In this document: positions 57,030 to 63,675 of the stretch, piece after piece
How positions within the stretch are numbered: position 1 is the stretch's first letter
Layout of the letters: each line of letters opens with the position of its first letter
From: Pseudomonadota bacterium
GTDB taxonomy: Bacteria > Pseudomonadota > Gammaproteobacteria > Steroidobacterales > Steroidobacteraceae
Length of the DNA: 64,000 bases
Direction of reading: 5' to 3'
NCBI GenBank assembly: GCA_021808195.1
Contig: JAKBCE010000001.1
Location: 199,753 to 263,752 of the forward strand
Program-made: the position numbers and the translations under genes
Notes under the pieces: model-generated
Told to the model about the DNA's origin: nothing
Databases searched by the model: none
The model's input: only the letters and a program-made list of their open reading frames with translations

Positions 57030-57182
57030 TGGTGGAAAGGGAGGAACTCGAACCCTCAACCCCGGCATGATGAGCTCGGTGCCGCGCTCGAAATAGCTCT
57101 TAGATTCAATAACCTGCCAAATAGACGTCCCGTTGCGATTGTCACGACAGAGCACGACTGAGTCCCGCAGATTTCCCGCAAG
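57030..57182 (-). repeat. tRNA-att repeat unit, copy 1 (most diverged)
   Basis: Core 57030-57075 matches the other copies with three mismatches of 46. On the minus strand it reads from a CATGATGCC-like anticodon loop through the T-arm to CCACCA. The right-hand part has CACGACAGAG, CACGACTGAG and two CCCGCA repeats ending at 57180. The mutation in the anticodon-loop side and T-arm suggest it is the oldest copy. Confidence 0.85.
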
Positions 57183-57203
57183 GCATGAAGCAGAGCCGCC
57201 GAC

Positions 57204-57232
57204 TTGCTACGATGTGCTACGTTTGCTACGAT
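57204..57232 (+). promoter_or_regulatory. Promoter of the Phd/PIN module, with direct repeats
   Basis: TTGCTA (57204-57209) and TACGAT (57227-57232) are 17 bp apart. The same DNA contains TTGCTACGATG twice with a partial GTGCTACG between, a likely antitoxin operator. ATG 57239 lies 7 bp after the -10, so the transcript would be nearly or fully leaderless. Confidence 0.6.
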
Positions 57233-57238
57233 GGGATC

Positions 57239-57487
57239 ATGAGTCGCATGATTACACAGCGAGAGCTCCGCAATCAGTCTGCGGCAGTGCTCCGCGAAGT
57301 CGAGGCGGGACGAACACTCGTAGTAACCCGCAATGGCACACCGGTCGCGGAGTTACGGCCGGTTCGGCCGCGCCGGTTCGTACCCCGGGCCGCGATCGCT
57401 GGCGCTGCAGATCACGCCCCTAGGATCGATGCCGAGCGTTTTCGCGCCGATCTCGATAACGTGATCGATCAGCGCATCGATGGCTGA
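57239..57487 (+). CDS. Phd/YefM-family antitoxin
   Basis: An 82-aa type II antitoxin. The DNA-binding Phd fold is seen in ITQRELRNQSAAVLREVEAG, TLVVTRNGTPVAELRPV. The C-terminal tail (RIDAERFRADLDNVID) would wrap the toxin. ATG 57239 fits the promoter; ATG 57248 is an alternative. It overlaps the PIN toxin start by 8 bp, the usual coupled arrangement, and is expected to autorepress through the direct repeats just upstream. Confidence 0.9.
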   Translation: MSRMITQRELRNQSAAVLREVEAGRTLVVTRNGTPVAELRPVRPRRFVPRAAIAGAADHAPRIDAERFRADLDNVIDQRIDG

Positions 57488-57884
57488 GCCGACAACGAGA
57501 GGACTCCTCGACACGTCAGTGATTATCGATCACGACGTGATTGCTCCCGAGTTGCTTCCGGATGAATCCGCAATTTCCGCCGTAACTCTCGCCGAATTAG
57601 CCGCGGGCCCACATGCCACAGACGACAAAGACGAGCGTGCGCGACGCCAGGACCGAATGCAGTGGGCAACTGCAACGTGGGATCCGCTTCCGTTCGACGC
57701 GGAGGCGGCTCGAATTTACGGTCGTATGTTCGCGGCTACGCGAGCGGCTGGCCAGTCAAGCCGCTCGCGGCTTGCGGACTTGCTCATCGCCTCCACGGCG
57801 GCAGCCAACAACTTACCTGTCTACACTCGTAATCCGGATGACTTTCGCGCGGTGAAGGGGATCGTTAAGATCATCACGCTTTAG
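57480..57884 (+). CDS. VapC-family PIN-domain toxin
   Basis: A 134-aa PIN ribonuclease toxin. The acidic metal-binding residues are visible: Asp in LLDTSVIID, Glu in VTLAELAAG, Asp in RLADLLIASTA, and the Asn/Asp pair in YTRNPDDF. The sequence is intact. VapC toxins cleave tRNA or rRNA. It pairs with the Phd-like antitoxin directly upstream. This module is the sole cargo of the first cassette, and about 215 bp without a gene follow before the next att copy. Confidence 0.92.
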   Translation: MAEPTTRGLLDTSVIIDHDVIAPELLPDESAISAVTLAELAAGPHATDDKDERARRQDRMQWATATWDPLPFDAEAARIYGRMFAATRAAGQSSRSRLADLLIASTAAANNLPVYTRNPDDFRAVKGIVKIITL

Positions 57885-58098
57885 ATGTCTCGCAGGTGAG
57901 CCGCGTGCTCTGGTTCACGTACGCAGCTTCCTGGTCGAGGAGTTTGGTGGGGGGGGAGAGTTGCCGGTCGTCCTCAAAGAGGTTGATACGGCTGATGAAC
58001 TGTCGCGCGGCAGATGGAGAGCACTCGGCGTCTTCGAGTGGTGTGCGCGATCTTGCTCGTCGCCCCGGCTCGAGTGCACCCGCTCGCGCCAGGTGGCA

Positions 58099-58254
58099 TG
58101 GAAAGGGAGGGACTCGAACCCTCGACCCCGGCATTATGAGCTTGCTGCTCCGCTCAAGATAATCTTTATATTCAATAGCTTGCCAAGGGACGCTCCGCTG
58201 CGATTGGCACGACGAATCACAACCGAGCACCACCGACTCCCGCAGATCTCCCGC
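58099..58254 (-). repeat. tRNA-att repeat unit, copy 2
   Basis: The core from 58099 to 58141 is identical to copies 3-5, but stops at the discriminator base: the flanking bases differ where the others continue to a full CCA. The right part carries three ~10-bp repeats (CACGACGAAT, CACAACCGAG, CACCACCGAC) and two CCCGCA elements. Confidence 0.9.
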
Positions 58255-58411
58255 ATTTCCTGGCCACGATTTTGCCGCCTGCGCCCGGGCCCGGGCCCGG
58301 GAACCAGCGGTGGCCAAGCACTTCTTAAAGGAACGAGTTCGGTAATCGATGAGTATTAAGCAACTCGTTAATAAGTATTGACTGCATACCTGCCCCATCG
58401 TAGGGTACACC

Positions 58412-59806
58412 ATGCGTCACACCGCACCCCCCCGTTTCATCGGCAGAGCCGCCGAGCTCGGCGCGCTCGAGCGCCGCTACAGCTCGAACCGCTCCGAACT
58501 GATACCCGTTTACGGCCGCCGCCGCGTGGGGAAGACGGAATTGCTCGTACGGCTGTCCGCGGGCAAACCGACTGTCTATTTCACGGCGAGCGACAAGCTA
58601 CGCACTCCCCAAATTGGAGGATTCATGCGCGCCGCCGCGGAGTGGCTCGGGAATTCCTCGCTCGCGGAAGCGGCTCCAACGACGTGGGAGGCTGCTCTCA
58701 AGCTCGTAGTCGGCGCCGCACCGGTAAATCGGAAGCTGCTGCTGGTACTGGATGAATTCCAATGGGCATGTCATTCGAGTCCGGAGCTTCCGTCTGTAAT
58801 TCAGCGGCTTTGGGATCACGATTGGCAGCACAGCGGGCGATTGCTGCTAATTCTTTGCGGCTCCTTCGTTGGCTTTATGGAGCGCGAGGTGCTTGGCTCG
58901 CGATCTCCTCTTTACGGCCGCCGCACCGCGAGCATTCGGCTCGAGCCCTTTAGCTTTCGGGAAGCTGCAGACTTTCAACCGCAATGGTCGTTGGAAGAGA
59001 AAGCTCGCGCATATTTCGTTTGCGGCGGTATCCCGGCCTACCTGCGGCGCTTTGACCCTCAGTTGTCGGTCGCACAAAATGTCGCACGCGAGTTCTTCGA
59101 GGTCGACGCTTATTTCAAAGGCGAGCCTGAATTCCTACTTCGCGAAGAACTGACCGAGCTCAAACAGGCCGCAAGCATACTGGAGGCCGTGGCACTGGGA
59201 AGGCGTGGCCAAGGCGAAATCGCTCGGGCCGTGGGTCTCAGCGCAAGCGCCCTCGCACCCCATCTTAAGACCCTCGCCAACCTGGGTTATCTGGAACGAT
59301 TATTTCCCTTGAGCCCAAAGCGACCTGCGCGCACGGCTGTCGTTTACCGAATTGCCGATCCTCTTTTGAGATTCTGGTTCCGCTTCCTCGAGCCCAACTG
59401 GAGCCTGTTGAGGCGATACACGGCAGAACGCGCGTTCGAGCACATCGTGGCCCATCACTGGGACGCCTACTGCGGGGAGGCCTTCGAGCGGCTCTGTCGT
59501 GAAGCGCTGCCGCTGTTGTATGAGAGCGAAGGGATCACAGGGCGCTCTCAAATCGGCGAATATTGGGGCCGCGACGTGCAAATCGATGTCGTAGGCGTGA
59601 GAGCCGACGATTGGATCGATCTCGGGGAGTGTCGATGGCCGGCGCGTTCATCGGTGACGGAAGCGGCTCGTGAACTCAGCGTGCGCGCCACGCATTACCC
59701 GGCCAGCGGCCGGACGATAATGCACCGCGTGTTCGTCCGGTCCAGACCACGCACCCTTCCTCACGGAATCCGTGTCCATGATCTGGCCGAGCTGTACGCC
59801 AAATGA
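58412..59806 (+). CDS. AAA-type ATPase with C-terminal DUF234 nuclease-like domain
   Basis: A 464-aa ATPase of the archaeal-type (ATPase_2/DUF234) family. Walker A is in YGRRRVGKTELLVRL and Walker B in LLLVLDEFQWA. A helix-turn-helix lies at about residues 275-300 (EIARAVGLSASALAPHLKTL). The C-terminal DUF234 region has the PD-(D/E)xK-like pattern DVQIDVVG...DLGECRW. These proteins are common in archaea and patchy in bacteria, with unknown roles; defence or toxin-like function has been suggested. It is the only gene of its cassette, with no antitoxin visible. Confidence 0.9.
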   Translation: MRHTAPPRFIGRAAELGALERRYSSNRSELIPVYGRRRVGKTELLVRLSAGKPTVYFTASDKLRTPQIGGFMRAAAEWLGNSSLAEAAPTTWEAALKLVVGAAPVNRKLLLVLDEFQWACHSSPELPSVIQRLWDHDWQHSGRLLLILCGSFVGFMEREVLGSRSPLYGRRTASIRLEPFSFREAADFQPQWSLEEKARAYFVCGGIPAYLRRFDPQLSVAQNVAREFFEVDAYFKGEPEFLLREELTELKQAASILEAVALGRRGQGEIARAVGLSASALAPHLKTLANLGYLERLFPLSPKRPARTAVVYRIADPLLRFWFRFLEPNWSLLRRYTAERAFEHIVAHHWDAYCGEAFERLCREALPLLYESEGITGRSQIGEYWGRDVQIDVVGVRADDWIDLGECRWPARSSVTEAARELSVRATHYPASGRTIMHRVFVRSRPRTLPHGIRVHDLAELYAK

Positions 59807-59995
59807 GCGCCACGCGGCACAGACGTAACGGTCTTTAGAATGGAAGGCCGGCAACGGCTGGGTCATCTCATGATCTGGTGGTCTTTTGCCCGATCGTATT
59901 GTCGAGAAGGATCGCGTGGGTAGAGTCCGGGGGCGGTTTCGCCCGAATTTTCGGCGAAACGCCCTCTACCTGATCCCCGCGCGCCGCTGGCAAAC

Positions 59996-60154
59996 TGGTG
60001 GAAAGGGAGGGACTCGAACCCTCGACCCCGGCATTATGAGCCAGCCACTCGGCTCAAGATAAGCTTTAAATTCAATTACCTGCCAAGGGACGCCCCGCTG
60101 CGGTTGGCACGACGAAGCACGACTGAGCACGACCGATTCCCGCGAGTTTCCCGC
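59996..60154 (-). repeat. tRNA-att repeat unit, copy 3
   Basis: Core 59996-60041 is identical to copies 4 and 5. Minus strand: anticodon loop CTCATAA, 3' anticodon stem, variable loop, T-arm GAGGG-TTCGAGT-CCCTC, acceptor strand and CCACCA. To the right are CACGACGAAG, CACGACTGAG, CACGACCGAT and two CCCGC elements at about 10-bp spacing. Confidence 0.93.
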
Positions 60155-60211
60155 AGGACTGCACAGCGACATCTCGCTGATTCTGGGTTGCGTCGGACCT
60201 GGAATGTGACT

Positions 60212-60246
60212 ATATTCGTTATTCGCGAATCGCGAATAACGAATAT
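60212..60246. promoter_or_regulatory. 35-bp perfect palindrome abutting the wHTH start codon
   Basis: Left arm ATATTCGTTATTCGCGA (60212-60228), central A (60229), right arm its exact reverse complement (60230-60246). ATG 60249 begins 3 bp later, so there is no room for a normal ribosome site outside it. It is almost certainly the operator of the wHTH protein. Confidence 0.85.
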
Positions 60247-60248
60247 CC

Positions 60249-60785
60249 ATGAAACGTCCCATTAACTCACAGCTCGTCCTCAAGCCCCAGGATCTGGTCG
60301 TCCTCCTGAAACTGCTGCTCCTGGGCGATCAGCGGCGCAGCTTCGCCGAACTGGCGGCAGAGCTGTCGATGTCCGCCTCAGAAGTCCACGGAAGCGTGAA
60401 GCGAGCGATCGCGGCCCGACTGGCTTACCAGGTAGACGGCCAACTACGGGTGTCCAAAGCCGCACTGAAGGAATTCCTGTTACACGGGGCAAAGTATGCG
60501 TTTCCCGCGACTTTCGGTGTTCCAACCCGCGGCATGCCGACTGCCTACGCTGCGCCGCCGCTCTCCGCCGCAATCGTGCACTCGACTGCCGAAATGCCAG
60601 TCTGGCCCAGCCCCGACGGAGAAGAGCGGGGGATCAGCTTTTATCCCCTCTATCCAACGGTGCCTCAGGCAGCCCGCAAGGATCCCGTGCTGTACGAGAC
60701 GCTTGCTCTATTCGATGCGCTGCGCGGGGGAGCCGCACGCGAACGGAACATGGCCGCAAAGCTTTTGGAGACCCGTTTTACATGA
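60249..60785 (+). CDS. Winged-helix DNA-binding protein, probable antitoxin/regulator
   Basis: A 178-aa protein with an N-terminal winged helix (residues 10-75: DLVVLLKLLLLGDQRRSFAEL, ELSMSASEVHGSVKRAIAA). The C-terminal half contains a YPLYPTVPQAARKDPVLYE motif and a helical end. Proteins of this type precede nucleotidyltransferase genes in many genomes and probably act as antitoxin-like partners. ATG 60249 is fixed by the palindrome just upstream and by the absence of earlier starts. Its stop overlaps the nucleotidyltransferase start (ATGA). Confidence 0.82.
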   Translation: MKRPINSQLVLKPQDLVVLLKLLLLGDQRRSFAELAAELSMSASEVHGSVKRAIAARLAYQVDGQLRVSKAALKEFLLHGAKYAFPATFGVPTRGMPTAYAAPPLSAAIVHSTAEMPVWPSPDGEERGISFYPLYPTVPQAARKDPVLYETLALFDALRGGAARERNMAAKLLETRFT

Positions 60786-61483
60786 GAGGCCATGATCCCA
60801 ACCTGACTCTGCTTGAATCGGTTGTCGCCGCCTTAGGTCCATTGTCTCAGAAATTCGTATTTGTCGGCGGCTGTGTCACAGGGCTCCTCGTGACTGAAGC
60901 AGCAAACCCCTCCGTGCGCGTGACTCGTGATGTCGATGCAATTGTGCAGGTTGTATCGCTCGGCGAATACCACGCGCTAGAACGACAACTTGAAAATGCT
61001 GGCCTGCGACATGATCAAAGTCCAGAAGCGCCTGTTTGCCGCTGGCGAGCCCATGGCGCACTCCTGGATATCATGCCGACCGACAAGGCGGTATTGGGTT
61101 TCGGCAATCGTTGGTATGAAGAAGCAGTCCGCACGGCATCTATGTGGCCGTTACCGAGCGGGACAGTCATTCGCCTGATCTCTGCCCCTGTCTTCATTGC
61201 GACGAAACTGGAAGCATTCGCCGATCGCGGCGAGGGTGATTTCCTCGCCAGCCACGATCTGGAGGATATTACAACCGTCGTGGATGGGCGTTCTCAACTC
61301 ATCGATGAGGTTGTGGCAGCTTCGCCTGAAATACGCAACCATCTCAGCGCACAATTCAGAGCCTTGCTCCAGACTGCGCACTTTGTCGACGCACTGCCCG
61401 GTCATCTTTCCGGTGATGCCCAAACTCAAGCACGCATCCCGGTTATCCTGGAACGACTCCACCAGCTATCCGGCTTGACGTAG
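60782..61483 (+). CDS. Nucleotidyltransferase, AbiEii-like probable toxin
   Basis: A 233-aa nucleotidyltransferase-fold protein. The active-site pattern is FVGGCVTGLLV followed by RVTRDVDAIVQV (DxD). A third acidic residue is likely in ALLDIMPTD. ISAPVFIATKLEAFADRGEGD is the segment seen in AbiEii/JHP933-type proteins, and SHDLEDITTVVDGR follows. Family members modify tRNA 3' ends or other RNA. It is translationally coupled to the wHTH gene and ends 62 bp before att copy 4. Confidence 0.87.
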   Translation: MRGHDPNLTLLESVVAALGPLSQKFVFVGGCVTGLLVTEAANPSVRVTRDVDAIVQVVSLGEYHALERQLENAGLRHDQSPEAPVCRWRAHGALLDIMPTDKAVLGFGNRWYEEAVRTASMWPLPSGTVIRLISAPVFIATKLEAFADRGEGDFLASHDLEDITTVVDGRSQLIDEVVAASPEIRNHLSAQFRALLQTAHFVDALPGHLSGDAQTQARIPVILERLHQLSGLT

Positions 61484-61545
61484 CCCCCTCGGTTCACGCC
61501 GGGAATTGGGCGGCACCCAGGACAAACACAAGTGACCGAAAATAC

Positions 61546-61705
61546 TGGTGGAAAGGGAGGGACTCGAACCCTCGACCCCGGCATTATGAGCTTGCTGCTC
61601 CGTTCAAGATAAGCTTTAAATTCAATAACCTGCCAAGGGACGCCCCGTTGCGGTTGTCATGACTGAGCACAACCGAGCACGACTCATTCCTGCAATGATC
61701 CCGCA
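61546..61705 (-). repeat. tRNA-att repeat unit, copy 4
   Basis: Core 61546-61591 is identical to copies 3 and 5. To the right come CATGACTGAG, CACAACCGAG, CACGACTCAT, then TCCTGCA and ATCCCGCA. Confidence 0.93.
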
Positions 61706-61721
61706 CGACGCCCGAGATGGA

Positions 61722-61749
61722 TGCGGAGAATAGAGCGCTATTATCCGCA
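61722..61749. promoter_or_regulatory. Interrupted palindrome upstream of fic
   Basis: TGCGGA-g-AATAG-agcg-CTATT-a-TCCGCA: two nested perfect arms. A related TCCGCGGA-centred near-palindrome (CTTGT..ACAAG flanks) follows around 61770-61790. Together they look like operator sites for autoregulation. Confidence 0.65.
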
Positions 61750-61795
61750 GTCTTTGCGGATTTCATCCTTGTCTCCGCGGAGAACAAGTCACATA

Positions 61796-61818
61796 ATCTC
61801 CGCGTGAACTGCGGAGAT
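61796..61818 (+). promoter_or_regulatory. Hairpin sequestering the fic ribosome-binding site
   Basis: ATCTCCGC (61796-61803) pairs perfectly with GCGGAGAT (61811-61818) around 7 nt. The right arm contains the GCGGAG ribosome site and ends directly at ATG 61819, so the stem would hide the site in mRNA. It could instead be a third operator half-site pair sharing the TCCGC core. Confidence 0.6.
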
Positions 61819-62925
61819 ATGATGTACGTCTGGGAGCACAAGAACTGGCCGAACCTGATCTGCGACAGCGGACAGCTCGCAGTCCTGCTCGCGCGGGTAT
61901 CGCACGAGCAGGGTCGCCTGCTCGGTAAGATGGAGAACCTCGGCTTCGATTTACGCCGCGAGGCGCAACTGAGCACCTTGACCGAGGACGTGGTCCGCTC
62001 GAGCGAGATCGAAGGCGAGAAACTTGATGTCGGTCAAGTCAGATCCTCGATCGCGCGGCGACTCGGCATGGACGTTGGCGGGCTGGCGCCGGTCGATCGC
62101 GATGTCGAGGGTGTCGTCGAAATGACGCTCGATGCCACGACCAATTACGCGCAGCCCCTGACGACGGAGCGGCTGTTCGATTGGCACGCCGCCCTCTTCC
62201 CCACCGGTCGCAGCGGTATGCACAAAATTACCGTCGGCAAATGGCGAGATGACGGGGACGGGCCGATGCAGGTCGTCTCGGGTCCAATAGGTCGACAAAA
62301 GCTGCATTACGAGGCGCCGCCCGCCCGGCGCATCCCAAACGAGATGAGACGCTTCTTAAAATGGTTCGGAGGACCTGGCGACGCAGACCCGCTTCTCGTC
62401 GCGGGACTTGCACACCTTTGGTTTGTCACTATCCATCCCTTCGATGACGGCAATGGGCGCATCGCCCGTGCGATCGCCGACATGGCGCTCGCCCGCTCGG
62501 AACGGAGCGGACAGCGCTTCTACAGTATGTCAGCGCAACTCCGCCGCGAGCGTGCCAACTACTACACGACGCTCGAGCGTACGCAGAAAGGTGCGCTCGA
62601 CATCACACCGTGGCAGGAATGGTTTCTATCCTGCCTCGGTCGCGCGATCGAAAATTCGCAAGATACGCTGCGCGCCGTCTTGCAAAAGGCACATTTCTGG
62701 GAACGCTATGCGCAGCAGTCGCTGAACGCACGGCAAATTAACGTACTGAACAGGCTGTTTGACGGCTTCGAGGGAAAGCTCACGACTTCGAAATGGGCGA
62801 AGCTCACCAAATGTTCACAGGACACCGCATATCGCGACATCATTGATCTCGTCGAGCGCGGCGCATTGCGCAAAGACACCGCCGGGGGCCGGAGCACCAG
62901 CTACTCGCTCGCAACGGAGAATTAG
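61819..62925 (+). CDS. fic: Fic-domain protein (class II) with DUF4172 and HTH domains
   Basis: A 368-aa enzyme predicted to transfer AMP (or another phosphate group) to target proteins. Order: DUF4172 N-terminus (YVWEHKNWPNL), self-inhibitory motif SSEIEG typical of class II Fic, the Fic core with intact HPFDDGNGRIAR (catalytic His206), and a C-terminal winged helix (TSKWAKLTKCSQDTAYRDIIDLV). ATG 61819 was chosen: the family starts here and the upstream frame crosses palindromes. The gene ends 24 bp before att copy 5. It is the intact counterpart of the decayed copy at 55899. Confidence 0.94.
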   Translation: MMYVWEHKNWPNLICDSGQLAVLLARVSHEQGRLLGKMENLGFDLRREAQLSTLTEDVVRSSEIEGEKLDVGQVRSSIARRLGMDVGGLAPVDRDVEGVVEMTLDATTNYAQPLTTERLFDWHAALFPTGRSGMHKITVGKWRDDGDGPMQVVSGPIGRQKLHYEAPPARRIPNEMRRFLKWFGGPGDADPLLVAGLAHLWFVTIHPFDDGNGRIARAIADMALARSERSGQRFYSMSAQLRRERANYYTTLERTQKGALDITPWQEWFLSCLGRAIENSQDTLRAVLQKAHFWERYAQQSLNARQINVLNRLFDGFEGKLTTSKWAKLTKCSQDTAYRDIIDLVERGALRKDTAGGRSTSYSLATEN

Positions 62926-62948
62926 CGCCGGAACGGCCCGGAAGTCTC

Positions 62949-63109
62949 TGGTGGAAAGGGAGGGACTCGAACCCTCGACCCCGGCATTATGAGCTCGACG
63001 CTGCACTCAAAATAACATTTAACTTCAATAAGTTAGCCGTCGGACGCCCGTTGCGATCGTCACGACTGAGCACAACCGAGCACGACTGATTCCCGCAAAA
63101 TTCCCGCAA
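62949..63109 (-). repeat. tRNA-att repeat unit, copy 5
   Basis: Core 62949-62994 is identical to copies 3 and 4. The right part shows the clearest phased repeats: CACGACTGAG, CACAACCGAG, CACGACTGAT, then TTCCCGCAAAA and TTCCCGCAA. Confidence 0.93.
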
Positions 63110-63675
63110 CTCCCCCAAACGCACGGTTGACGTGGTGTCTATCAGTGTTCGCTTCGTCACACCGAGCTCTCCATTCCAACGATGGGCCTCAAGAACACAC
63201 CGCCATCGCCGCTTCGGAGCCGCAAATCGCTCCTGGCGACTCATCGGCAGAGGCCGATAGTGCGATTTCGAGGCCGCCACGCCACGCTGGCGAGCACGTG
63301 GCGAACCGATCGACCACCTTAGCTGCAAGTTCACCGCGTAGTGGACAGCTCCAACCTCATTAGAACATCGCCACAGAGATGAGGCGAGGACCACGGTAAG
63401 CGCTAGGACCCCAAAAATTGCCAGTCGCCCCGCGAATCGCGCGATTGAGGCGCTCACTATCAGTGACCGAGTCAAACCCTGCTGGACAAGGTTGGGGTAA
63501 AGCGAACACGCCGCCCGACGAGTCCCCATGGGGCCAAGGCGTCGGGCTGAGCCGGAGCCAGGGCTTTGTCCCCACGAGAAGGCATCAGGGATGGAACGCT
63601 CTCGGCGATGGCGATGACGACGATGGTGGGTATTACACGCACCACTTACACCCTACTGGTGCTATTATTACCCGC
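63110..63675. other. Non-coding or decayed stretch at the start of the fifth cassette
   Basis: About 565 bp with no supported gene. A 180-codon minus-strand frame (62987-63529) reads through the tRNA fragment and has no known domain. Just before 63676 the sequence becomes AT-richer, with GGTG..TATTA repeated twice (around 63625 and 63658), a possible operator for the next gene. Confidence 0.4.

Noticed and set aside
57030..57075. Functional tRNA gene at the repeat cores
   Set aside because: Only the part from the anticodon loop to the 3' end is present; the 5' acceptor strand, D-arm and 5' anticodon stem are missing in all five copies.
57874..58413. Minus-strand frames ending in PGSRVRVPPFP-like sequence at several places
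   Set aside because: This recurring peptide is the translation of the tRNA 3' fragment inside the repeats, not a real protein.
57030..63109. CRISPR array as an explanation of the regular repeats
   Set aside because: Repeats are ~155-160 bp and spaced by 1-2 kb of genes; they contain tRNA T-arm and CCA sequence and are not CRISPR-like.
62987..63529. 180-codon minus-strand frame as a possible integrase remnant
   Set aside because: I looked for the R..HxxR..Y tyrosine-recombinase pattern and did not find it; the frame runs into the tRNA fragment.
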